In this document: piece after piece, positions 6,814 to 13,895 of the stretch
How the letters are laid out: every line of letters begins with the position of its first letter
Position numbering within the stretch: position 1 is the stretch's first letter
NCBI RefSeq assembly: GCF_009863025.1
Contig: NZ_WWIR01000660.1
Span: 1 to 33,151 of the forward strand
DNA from: Streptomyces sp. SID4985
GTDB taxonomy: Bacteria > Actinomycetota > Actinomycetes > Streptomycetales > Streptomycetaceae
DNA length: 33,151 nt
Direction of reading: 5' to 3'
Notes under the pieces: model-generated
The model's input: the letters and a program-made list of their open reading frames with translations, nothing else
Told to the model about the DNA's origin: nothing
The model's database searches: none
Made by a program: the position numbers and the translations under genes

Positions 6814-9011
6814 GACATCGACCTCTCCGCCTGTACACCGCGCTGGTGGGCGCGCTGTTACTGATGCTGGGGCTCACCTCGACGACCGCGTACGGACGTG
6901 ACGGCGATCGCGCGGCTGCGGCGGCGCAAGTCCTGACGTGGACGACGAGTTCACGCACCGACCAGTACACGAGTTTCCCGACGACGGCGGTGGCCGGTCC
7001 GGCGACCCTCGTCTTCGAGAACAGCGCCGCGACCGGCAACGACATCGGCATGCCGCACACGCTGACATTCGACGTGTCGGACCCCGAGTACAACCACGAC
7101 GTCCCGGTCAACATCCTGGCCAACCCCGGTGACGACAGCGGCGGCAGGCACACCGTCGACGTGACGCTGACGCCCGGCCGCTACCGCTACTTCTGCAGCA
7201 TCCCCGGCCACGGCCAGATGCAGGGCATCCTGACGGTGACCGAGCCCGGCAGTGACGACACCACGGCGCCCACGGCCTCGGCGAAGGTCGAGGGACAGAA
7301 GAACGCCGACGGCGCCTACGTCGGCTCGGCCACAGTGACGGTGTCCGCGTCCGACGACGCGTCCGGCGTGAAGTCGATCGAGTACGCGGTCGGCGAGGAC
7401 GGCCCGTGGCAGGTGTACACCGCGCCGGTCGTCGTCGACCAGGTCGGCTCGCACACCCTGCGCTACCGAGCCACCGACCAGGCGGGCAACGTGGCGGACG
7501 CGAAGTCCGTGACCTTCAGCGTGGTCGCCCCGCCGACCGACGACACCACGGCACCGGAGACATCCGCGACGGTGAGCGGCGAGAAGGACGCGAACGGCAA
7601 TTATCTGACGATGGCGACGGTCACCGTGAGCGCCTCGGACACCGGCTCGGGCGTCAACACCATCGAGTACGCGCTCGGCGCGGACGGTGCCTGGCAGCCG
7701 TACACCGCGCCGGTGATGGTGCACGCGGTGGGTACGCACACCGTGCGCTACCGGGCGACCGACAAGGCGGGCAACGCGGCGGCTGCGAAGTCCGTGGCGT
7801 TCACCGTGGTGGCTCCGCCCGCGCAGGACACGACGGCGCCGGAGACCTCCGCCGTGCTGAGCGGGACGAGGAATTCCAACGGCGCGTACGTCACGAGCGC
7901 CAAGGTGACGATCAACGCCTCGGACTCCGCGTCCGGGGTGGCCCGTGTCGAGTACTCGCTCGACGGGGGCGCGTATCTGGAGTACTCGGCGCCTGTGGTC
8001 GTGGACCGGCTCGGCTTCCACACACTCGCCTACCGGGCGACGGACAAGGCGGCCAACACCTCCGCCGCCAAGAACGTCACCTTCACCATCGCGCAGGGCG
8101 GTGGCGTCCCGGCGCCGGCCTGCCCCGAGTACGACGAGCGGCTGACGGTCATCGTGGGCACCGTCGACTCGGGTGTGCCGAACCGGATGACCCGCAGCCG
8201 GTGCACGATCAACGAGCTGATCGAGGACGAGAAGGACTGGTCGTCGCAGGCCCTGTTCCTCAAGCACGTCGACACCGTGCTCGACGGGCTCCTGGCCGAC
8301 AGTGTCATCGACCAGCGCGAGTTCAACAAGATCACCAAGGCCGCCAAGCAGTCGAAGATCGGCAAGCCGGGTCAGACCGAGGGCTACCGCGACCTGTTCG
8401 ACGGCACGGAGTCGTCCCTGTCCAAGTGGGAGCAGGTCGGCGGCGGGCACTTCACCCTCACCGGCGACGGCGCCATCACCAGCAGCACGACCGTGCAGGG
8501 CATGGGCATGTTGTGGTTCCCGGAGCGCAAGTACGGCGACTTCTCGCTGAAGCTCCGCTTCCGCGACGACGCCCCGGGCACGGGCAACGCCAACGGCGGT
8601 GTCTTCATCCGCTTCCCCAACGTCCACAACCACCCGGAGGAGTCCCGCCCCGAGTGGGTCGCCATCAACTACGGCCACGAGATCCAGATCCTCGACAGCC
8701 CGACCGGCGACATGTACAAGACCGGCTCGGTCTACGGCTTCGACCGCGTGGGCCTCGGCGGCGCGGGCGTCACCCCCAAGGGCACCTGGAACGACTACGA
8801 GATCCGCGCGGAGGGCCAGCACTTCACGGTCCTGCGCAACGGCGTCGTCATCAACGAGTTCGACAACGTCGGCGGCCAGGTCTTCACCCCGCCGCGTGCG
8901 GGTGACCCGGGCACGGACGGGCGCCGCTACGCGACGGGCTACATCGGGCTTCAGGTGCACAGCACGTCGGACGTGATCTCCTACCGGGACATCCGGATCA
9001 AGGAGTTGTAG
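6810..9011 (+). CDS. Secreted cupredoxin / Ig-like repeat / DUF1080 (3-keto-glycoside hydrolase-type) protein
   Basis: The protein has 733 residues from the GTG at 6810, which overlaps the upstream stop as GTGA and has AGGAAGG just upstream. A signal peptide covers about residues 1-35. A plastocyanin-like domain follows (about 40-145) with the full type 1 copper set: His83 (MPHTL), Cys129, His134 and Met137 (YFCSIPGHGQM). Three repeats of about 95 residues begin near 150, 245 and 340, each opening DTTAP and carrying YRATD-x-A-N, like OmpL47/bacterial Ig-type repeats. A linker with two Cys precedes a C-terminal DUF1080 / LamG-like domain (about 525-733; YRDLFDGTE, ANGGVFIRFPN, NYGHEIQILD, YIGLQVHS), a family including 3-keto-disaccharide hydrolases. 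The likely role is to bind or cleave oxidised sugars outside the cell while the copper domain takes electrons; the pairing is inference. Confidence 0.9.
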   Translation: MRHRPLRLYTALVGALLLMLGLTSTTAYGRDGDRAAAAAQVLTWTTSSRTDQYTSFPTTAVAGPATLVFENSAATGNDIGMPHTLTFDVSDPEYNHDVPVNILANPGDDSGGRHTVDVTLTPGRYRYFCSIPGHGQMQGILTVTEPGSDDTTAPTASAKVEGQKNADGAYVGSATVTVSASDDASGVKSIEYAVGEDGPWQVYTAPVVVDQVGSHTLRYRATDQAGNVADAKSVTFSVVAPPTDDTTAPETSATVSGEKDANGNYLTMATVTVSASDTGSGVNTIEYALGADGAWQPYTAPVMVHAVGTHTVRYRATDKAGNAAAAKSVAFTVVAPPAQDTTAPETSAVLSGTRNSNGAYVTSAKVTINASDSASGVARVEYSLDGGAYLEYSAPVVVDRLGFHTLAYRATDKAANTSAAKNVTFTIAQGGGVPAPACPEYDERLTVIVGTVDSGVPNRMTRSRCTINELIEDEKDWSSQALFLKHVDTVLDGLLADSVIDQREFNKITKAAKQSKIGKPGQTEGYRDLFDGTESSLSKWEQVGGGHFTLTGDGAITSSTTVQGMGMLWFPERKYGDFSLKLRFRDDAPGTGNANGGVFIRFPNVHNHPEESRPEWVAINYGHEIQILDSPTGDMYKTGSVYGFDRVGLGGAGVTPKGTWNDYEIRAEGQHFTVLRNGVVINEFDNVGGQVFTPPRAGDPGTDGRRYATGYIGLQVHSTSDVISYRDIRIKEL

Positions 9012-9026
9012 GCGACGGAACCGTGG

Positions 9027-9054
9027 GCCCCTCACCGCTTCGGCGGTGGGGGGC
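9027..9054 (+). terminator. Rho-independent-type terminator after the cupredoxin/DUF1080 gene
   Basis: A 12-bp stem (9027-9038 with 9043-9054, one G-U pair) is closed by a TTCG tetraloop and followed by TTCTCGTTT. It lies 15 bases after the stop codon. Confidence 0.85.
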
Positions 9055-9373
9055 TTCTCGTTTCCCGGCCCACCCCCCGAAGGGCGCCTTTGACACCCAT
9101 AGGAACTTGGGTCCGATTTATCCGGGTAGACATCCGCCTGGGTTGAAGCTGTAATCAGGGCCGGGGGGATCTTTGCCATGGGCGTAGCGAAACGGGGTTC
9201 ACCCCCCGTGCAGGTAGACCAGAAAAGCCTGCATGCGTGATTACTCGTAACGCCATTGCGTGGCATCGGGCCACCCGGAAATTCTCGCCGGGGAGGCATC
9301 TTCCAGCGCACCGACTCCTCCTCGCCTTCACCTTTCTGTTCATATTTCTGTTCACCTATCTGGAGAACCGTGT
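9055..9373 (+). other. Gene-free leader upstream of the secreted protease-like gene
   Basis: About 320 bases contain no credible gene. A TTGACA (about 9090-9095) may be a -35 box, with only a weak -10 some 18 bases later. Between 9160 and 9240 several short hairpins can be drawn, including GCAGG/CCTGC. I compared it mentally with common riboswitch cores (TPP, SAM, cobalamin, c-di-AMP, glycine) and none fits. The coding start at 9374 is preceded by GGAG. Confidence 0.3.
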
Positions 9374-10885
9374 ATGTCTCAGTTCCGAAGAAGCACCCAG
9401 GTCTCGGCCCTCATCGGGGCCGTGGGTCTGAGCCTGTTCGGCTCCCCCGCCCAGGCCCTGGAAGGCCCGGCCGCCGACGCGAGTCAGAACTTCACCGCCC
9501 GCATCGTCGTCGGTGACTCCGAGCACTCCTGCTCCGGGGTTCTCGTCTCCCAGCGCTGGGTCCTCACCTCGGGTTCCTGTTTCGACCCCACCGGCCACCC
9601 CGCGGCCGGCGCGCCCGCTGCCACCACCACAGTCACCGTCGGCCGCACCGACCTGAACCAGACCTCGACCGGCGCCGTACGCACCGCGATCGAGCTCGTG
9701 CCCGCGCCCGACCGCGATCTCGTCCTGGTAAAGCTCAACACCGGTGTCGCAGGCGTGAAGCCGGTCTCCCTGGCCACCACGCCGGTTTCGGCCGACGAGG
9801 CCGTCACGGCCGCCGGTTTCGGCCGGACGAAGACCACCTGGGTCCCCGACACCCTGCACAGCGGCGCGTTCACCGCCGCCGGGGACAGTTCCACGGACAT
9901 CGCGCTGACCCCGGCGGGCGACGCGTTGATCTGCCAGGGCGACGCCGGTGGTCCGGTCCTGCGCACCAACGGCCAGACGCAGGAACTGGTCGGTGTGGCC
10001 AGCAGGTCCTGGCAGGGCGGCTGCCTGGGCACCCCCGCCACCGAAACGCGCACGAGCGCCGTCGCCACCCGCGTCGACGACGTACGCGCCTGGATCACCG
10101 GCATCGTCACTCCGGTGCCGGGCGACATGAACGGCGACAACAAGCCCGACCTCGTCGCCATCGACAACACCGGGAAGCTCTTCCTCTACCCCGGCACCGG
10201 CACCGGCGCTCTGGGAGCACGGCTGCAGATCGGCTCCGGAGGCTGGTCCGGCGCCTCGGTGACGCACCGCGGCGACTGGAACGGTGACGGGATGGAAGAC
10301 ATCGTCGCCGTCGTCGGCGGCGAACTGCGCGTCTACCCCAACCGCGGCGACGGCACGCTCGGGGCGGCGATCAAGATCGGCACTCTGCCCACCACCGCCC
10401 GCATCGTCGGCATCGGCGACACCACGCTCGACGGCAAGCCCGATCTGCTCGCCACCTACGACGACAAGCTGTACCGGTACCCGGGCACGTCCGGCACGAC
10501 CCCGTCCGTGGGCGCACCCGTCGCCATCGGCAGCAGCGGCTGGAATGTCATGACCCTGACTGCTCACGGCGACGCCGACAAGGACGGCCGCGTCGACCTC
10601 CTCGCCCGGGACACCCGCGACGGCATCCTCTACAACTACCTCGGCCAGCCCAACGGCACCTTCAGCGACCGCACCGAGTTCGGCCACGGCTACACCGTCA
10701 CCAACCGGCCGCTGATCGCCGGTGCCGCCGACGCCGACCGCAACGGAGTCGCCGACATGTGGGCCACCGCGGGCGACGGCACCCTGAAGTTCTACAAGGG
10801 CGGTTCCGACATCCACGGCCCGATCGACGGTCCGAGCATCCAGGTCGGCAGCGGCGGCTGGGGCAGCATCACGTCCATCAGCTAG
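9374..10885 (+). CDS. Secreted trypsin-fold protein with FG-GAP/VCBS repeats; catalytic His and Ser replaced
   Basis: The 503-residue protein has a signal peptide ending near SPAQA (residues 24-28), an S1 trypsin-like domain (about 40-250) and a C-terminal set of FG-GAP/VCBS repeats with Asp-rich calcium-loop motifs (DMNGDNKPD, DWNGDGMED, DADKDGRVD, DADRNGVAD), which form a beta-propeller. The scaffold is complete, but the position of the catalytic His is Ser68 (WVLTSGSC instead of WVLTAAHC) and the catalytic Ser is Ala191 (CQGDAGGP instead of GDSGGP). The Asp region (DRDLVLVKL) is retained. It is therefore probably a non-catalytic binding protein of the cell surface or medium. The ATG at 9374 has GGAG eight bases upstream; an in-frame ATG further upstream would hide the signal peptide. 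It stands alone between two terminators. Confidence 0.92.
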   Translation: MSQFRRSTQVSALIGAVGLSLFGSPAQALEGPAADASQNFTARIVVGDSEHSCSGVLVSQRWVLTSGSCFDPTGHPAAGAPAATTTVTVGRTDLNQTSTGAVRTAIELVPAPDRDLVLVKLNTGVAGVKPVSLATTPVSADEAVTAAGFGRTKTTWVPDTLHSGAFTAAGDSSTDIALTPAGDALICQGDAGGPVLRTNGQTQELVGVASRSWQGGCLGTPATETRTSAVATRVDDVRAWITGIVTPVPGDMNGDNKPDLVAIDNTGKLFLYPGTGTGALGARLQIGSGGWSGASVTHRGDWNGDGMEDIVAVVGGELRVYPNRGDGTLGAAIKIGTLPTTARIVGIGDTTLDGKPDLLATYDDKLYRYPGTSGTTPSVGAPVAIGSSGWNVMTLTAHGDADKDGRVDLLARDTRDGILYNYLGQPNGTFSDRTEFGHGYTVTNRPLIAGAADADRNGVADMWATAGDGTLKFYKGGSDIHGPIDGPSIQVGSGGWGSITSIS

Positions 10886-10926
10886 CCATCGGAATCAGCC
10901 TGCGGCGCACCCCTCGTGCCTCGCCG

Positions 10927-10965
10927 ACCGCCCCCGTTCCCGTCACGCCCGGGAACGGGGGCGGT
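10927..10965. terminator. Bidirectional terminator between convergent genes
   Basis: A perfect 16-bp stem (10927-10942 with 10950-10965) has a 7-base loop. It lies between the stop of the protease-like gene and the stop of the convergent lipoprotein gene, so it can serve both. Confidence 0.85.
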
Positions 10966-10979
10966 TCCTGCGCCGCACC

Positions 10980-11459
10980 TCAGCCCCGCCGCGCGCACGT
11001 CTTCTGTTCGGGCAGGTCCGCCACGATCCCGGACATCTCGCCGATCACGGCGTCCTTGTTCTTGATGCGCTCCGACAGCGCGATCTCGACCGCCGGAGTA
11101 CGTCCGTAGGTCAGCACCGTCTTCGTGCCGTCGTGGGTGTTCGCCGCGTTCACGACCCAGTCGACCCCGTTTACCGACGAACAGGGGGCCGAATCCGGGA
11201 CGTTCGAGATTTTTCCGCAGCGGAGGATCACATCTCCCTCTCCCCAGACGGCCGTTCCCTTCACGTCGGAGTCGGTGCGCTCGCGGCCGCCCAGTTTCTG
11301 CGGGGACTTGTTCACCAGGGTGGTGCAGGCGGTGCTTTCACCTCCCGGAACCGCCGACACGTTGTAGGAGCGCGAGGTCAACCCGCACGCCGCGAGGGTG
11401 GCGGCGCACGCTGCGATCGCACCGGCCTGTGCCAGGCGTCGGCCAGAGGTCGTCTTCAT
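10980..11459 (-). CDS. DUF3515 family lipoprotein
   Basis: The 159-residue protein has an N-terminal lipoprotein signal (RRLAQAGAIAACAATLAACG) with the lipobox Cys at residue 25, so it should be lipid-anchored outside the membrane. The rest matches the actinobacterial DUF3515 family: CTTLVNKSPQKLGGRER, AVWGEGDVILRCG, and paired cysteines likely forming disulphides. The function of the family is unknown. The ATG at 11459 follows AAGGGA by six bases. It is downstream of, and on the same strand as, the HTH/DUF2975 pair with a 43-base gap, so co-transcription is possible. It converges on the protease-like gene across a shared terminator. Confidence 0.85.
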   Translation of the reverse strand: MKTTSGRRLAQAGAIAACAATLAACGLTSRSYNVSAVPGGESTACTTLVNKSPQKLGGRERTDSDVKGTAVWGEGDVILRCGKISNVPDSAPCSSVNGVDWVVNAANTHDGTKTVLTYGRTPAVEIALSERIKNKDAVIGEMSGIVADLPEQKTCARRG

Positions 11460-11502
11460 GAGTAATCCCTTGTCCAGGAAGCGTGGTTACCCGGTGGGCG
11501 GG

Positions 11503-11727
11503 TCAGTCCTCGCGGATGCTGAGCAGGTCGCCGGGCTGGCAGTTCAGTTCGCGGCAGATCGCGGTGAGGGTGGAGAAGCGGATCGCCTTCGCGCGGTCGT
11601 TCTTGAGGACGGAGAGGTTGACGACCGTCACGTCGACCCTGGCCGCCAGTTGGGACAGGGTCATGCCGCGCTCGGCCAGCAGCCGGTCCAGGTGGACCTT
11701 GACCCGGTGTTCGTCCTCCGGTGGCAT
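11503..11727 (-). CDS. YozG-like Cro/CI-family HTH regulator (74 aa)
   Basis: This 74-residue protein is one Cro/CI helix-turn-helix domain (VHLDRLLAERGMTLSQLAARVDVT; LSVLKNDRAKAIRFSTLTAICRELNCQPGDLL). The Lys-Asn-Asp-Arg-Ala-Lys segment is typical of the small YozG-type regulators that accompany DUF2975 membrane proteins. Its ATG shares a base with the stop of the DUF2975 gene (TGATG), so translation is coupled. It probably represses its own operon, with the palindrome at 12369-12411 the obvious operator candidate. The link to that site is inferred, not shown. Confidence 0.9.
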   Translation of the reverse strand: MPPEDEHRVKVHLDRLLAERGMTLSQLAARVDVTVVNLSVLKNDRAKAIRFSTLTAICRELNCQPGDLLSIRED

Positions 11728-12347
11728 CAGACAAGTCCCTCGGTATCGGCGCGGAGTTTCGTGCCCTGCCGGAAGACCTCGCCCAGGGCGAGGACGAGGA
11801 GGGCGAGCAGGACGTACTTGCCGGAGAAGGTGAGGGCGAAGGGAACCTCGTCGGACACGCCGCCGGCGCGCAGCAGGAGCGCCGTGGTCAGCGCCGGCAG
11901 TACGGGAGAGAGGACGGCCTGCACCAGAACCGTGAGCCCTATGGTGCTCAGCCGACGGGCGTTCTTCGGCACGAAGACATCGCCACCCCTCAGGGTCCTG
12001 GCCATCCGGAAGAGGAGAACCAGGACGATCAGCAGGAGCAGACTGCCGACGATCTCCGGCAGGGCGAGCAGCAGGCGCTGCCCGAAGTCGGGGTGCGTGA
12101 AGCCGAGTTCGGCCCGGTGGGTGCCGGTCAAGGTCATGCCCCAGTCAGCTGCGGCGGCCTTCGGCGTGCCGGGCACCCGGGTCGTGGCCTCCAGCTCGAC
12201 GTCACGGGTCTCGATGGGGTCGATCAGGCCGACCACCCCGAGGACCGGGAGCAGCACTCCGAAGACACCGACGAGTAAAACGGCCAGGCCCAGAACGGCC
12301 TCCAGCAGTCGGTTGTCGGTCCGGTTCCACCAGGACTTCGCACCCAC
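11727..12347 (-). CDS. DUF2975 four-helix membrane protein
   Basis: The 206-residue protein has about four hydrophobic segments (near residues 14-40, 95-115, 130-155 and 170-195), the DUF2975 pattern. A loop rich in Glu, Thr and Asp after the first helix is probably extracytoplasmic. The segment RTLRGGDVFVPKNARRLSTIG before helix 3 is the family's recognisable motif. The function is unknown; DUF2975 genes are habitually paired with a small YozG-like HTH gene, as here. The start is GTG at 12347 with GGGGGG four bases upstream. A strong promoter-like sequence overlapping a palindrome lies directly upstream. Confidence 0.85.
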   Translation of the reverse strand: MGAKSWWNRTDNRLLEAVLGLAVLLVGVFGVLLPVLGVVGLIDPIETRDVELEATTRVPGTPKAAAADWGMTLTGTHRAELGFTHPDFGQRLLLALPEIVGSLLLLIVLVLLFRMARTLRGGDVFVPKNARRLSTIGLTVLVQAVLSPVLPALTTALLLRAGGVSDEVPFALTFSGKYVLLALLVLALGEVFRQGTKLRADTEGLV

Positions 12348-12368
12348 GGTTCCCCCCGTAGCTCAAGG

Positions 12369-12411
12369 TCTGCATATCGCTTATCGATACTATCGATAAG
12401 CGATATGCAGA
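12369..12411. promoter_or_regulatory. Perfect 43-bp palindrome (candidate operator) upstream of the DUF2975/HTH operon
   Basis: Two 21-base arms (12369-12389 and 12391-12411) are exact inverted repeats around a single C at 12390. Each arm contains the box TATCG twice, with the centre reading TATCGATA-C-TATCGATA. It is markedly AT-rich against the surrounding DNA. It overlaps the spacer and -10 of the candidate promoter at 12389-12418, so a bound dimer or pair of dimers would block transcription. Confidence 0.8.
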
Positions 12412-12418
12412 CTGTCAA
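12389..12418 (-). promoter_or_regulatory. Candidate promoter of the DUF2975/HTH operon
   Basis: On the minus strand a consensus -35 TTGACA (12413-12418) is followed after 18 bases by GATAGT (12389-12394). Transcription would start near 12382, about 35 bases before the GTG at 12347. The palindrome occupies the whole spacer, which fits repression by the operon's own HTH protein. Confidence 0.6.
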
Positions 12419-12459
12419 GGCTTCGCCTTCGGACGCTCGGAACCCGACACCGGTCGCGA

Positions 12460-13197
12460 TCAGTAGAGGAAGGGCGGGACGGGGAGTTTCTGACGGTCAG
12501 TCAGGATCAAGTCCGCCCCTTGAGAACGTCCCATCAGCCACGCCAGAAGCGAACCGCGCCTCCCGTGGATCTCAAGCGCCGGACCTGTCGCACGCACGCT
12601 GTGCCAGACGCCGGTGTCGGTCGCGTGCAGACGCAGGGAAGGGGCGTTCTCACGGCGATCGAAGGAGGCGACCACCCGGCCGAGCATGTCGTCGACGAAA
12701 TCGGCCGGCCACTGCTCGGGCGGGTAACCGGCGTTCAGATCGACGTGGTGCACCAGCACCTCGCACAGCCGCGAATCGGCTGCCCGGGCGGCGCGATGGA
12801 CCTGTCCGGCGGTCCAGCGCACTTCCCGGTCCCACGCCGTCAACGGCATCCTGCGGTACTCTTCCGCGAACCGGGCAGCACTCTCACGCACGTCCGCCAC
12901 CAGCTCACCGGCGCCTCGCCCCGCCCCCGCTTCGATCTCCTCGGCCCGGACCGCAAGGCTCGCGTACTCCGGCGTCTCGACCCCGGTCCTGGCCCAGCGC
13001 AAGAGCCGACGGCCACCATCGGCGTTGCGGGCGAGGTGGGTCAGGACATGGCCACGCGACCACTCCGGCAACAGCGACGGCGCCCGTACGTCGGCGTCGG
13101 TGAACCGGCTCGCCGTCAGGAGAACCCGCTCGGTCGCGGCGCTGATCTGTTCGAGGGTCGCCGCGGGGTCGAATCCCGCATCGATCTCATCCGCCAT
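12460..13197 (-). CDS. Maleylpyruvate-isomerase-fold protein (DinB-like, mycothiol-dependent type)
   Basis: The 245-residue protein belongs to the actinobacterial maleylpyruvate isomerase N-terminal family. These are DinB-like four-helix proteins, some of which use mycothiol, the actinobacterial thiol. It shows the family motifs LPEWSRGHVLTHLARNADGG (about residues 40-60, first metal-binding His) and CEVLVHHVDLNAGY (about 150, His pair), with a C-terminal sterol-carrier-like part (LRLHATDTGVWHSV). The ATG at 13197 is chosen over a longer start because GGGGAGG lies seven bases upstream. It is the last gene of a four-gene leftward run, 38 bases after the DUF402 gene. Its substrate is unknown; the family includes detoxification enzymes. 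Confidence 0.88.
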   Translation of the reverse strand: MADEIDAGFDPAATLEQISAATERVLLTASRFTDADVRAPSLLPEWSRGHVLTHLARNADGGRRLLRWARTGVETPEYASLAVRAEEIEAGAGRGAGELVADVRESAARFAEEYRRMPLTAWDREVRWTAGQVHRAARAADSRLCEVLVHHVDLNAGYPPEQWPADFVDDMLGRVVASFDRRENAPSLRLHATDTGVWHSVRATGPALEIHGRRGSLLAWLMGRSQGADLILTDRQKLPVPPFLY

Positions 13198-13235
13198 GCC
13201 ACTGCCTCCCCGCACCGCCCGATCAGCATGCGCCT

Positions 13236-13895
13236 TCACGCCTCCAACCGCCGTGGCAGGCACGGAGTCGGCCAGGTCCGGTTCCATCGCCACGTCGACC
13301 AGGTCACCGCGTCCGCGAACGGCCCCGCCCGTTCCCCGAGCATCGCCAGGACCTCACCGCGTGCCGCGTCGACGGCGCGGTGGTCGGCGTCAGTGACGAG
13401 GCCGAGCCTGCGGGCGTGGGCGTACTCGTCCTCGTCCTTCCATTCCCAGTGGGCGAGGTCGGCGGTGACGAGGAGGTCCACGGCGAGGTCGAAGGTGTCG
13501 AATCCGTCGGGGGTGCGGAGCATGGGGCGTTCGAAGTTCACGTACCAGTTCCGCAGCCCGGCACCTGTGTAGAAGGCGTTGACGCTGAACCAGGATGTGG
13601 ACGGCTTCCAGGCCCGCAGCTCGGTCTCCCGCCAGCGGCCGGGGCTCTGCTCCCAAGTCCCGGTCGCCAGAGCGTCGAAGGCTGCGGTGCGCTTCGAACG
13701 ATCATCCTCCGCAAGGGACTTGGCGTACAGCGCGGGCCACCGGGTCTCCGCTCCCGGCGCGCAGGCCGTTTCCAGGGCGTCGCCGGTATCGGTGAGGACC
13801 CGTAACGCGTGCTCGCTCCATACGTGGCGGACCTGGCCGCTGTGGTGTACGTCCCGTCGTACGACCGTCCGGCCGGGCCGGAAAGCGCTGCTCAA
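13236..13895 (-). CDS. DUF402 / FomD-like protein, TTG start
   Basis: The 219-residue protein has a DUF402 core with the expected acidic metal-binding pattern: TWFSVNAFYT... RNWYVNFERPM... DTFDLAVDLLVTADL... WKDEDEYAHA. FomD and relatives in this family are nucleoside-diphosphate or nucleotidyl-phosphonate hydrolases that need divalent metal; which substrate applies here is unknown. The start is the TTG at 13895, supported by AAGGAG seven bases upstream and by the TTGA overlap with the stop of the upstream gene, which implies coupling. No ATG or GTG at a sensible place precedes the conserved region. It sits in the HIT-to-isomerase operon. Confidence 0.82.
   Translation of the reverse strand: MSSAFRPGRTVVRRDVHHSGQVRHVWSEHALRVLTDTGDALETACAPGAETRWPALYAKSLAEDDRSKRTAAFDALATGTWEQSPGRWRETELRAWKPSTSWFSVNAFYTGAGLRNWYVNFERPMLRTPDGFDTFDLAVDLLVTADLAHWEWKDEDEYAHARRLGLVTDADHRAVDAARGEVLAMLGERAGPFADAVTWSTWRWNRTWPTPCLPRRLEA

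Noticed and set aside
9100..9250. Possible c-di-AMP or other riboswitch
   Set aside because: Conserved cores of the common riboswitch classes could not be matched by eye; kept only as an unexplained leader.
6951..9311. 786-codon minus-strand ORF opposite the cupredoxin/DUF1080 gene
   Set aside because: Repetitive only because the sense-strand Ig-like repeats are repeated; no ribosome site or family motif.
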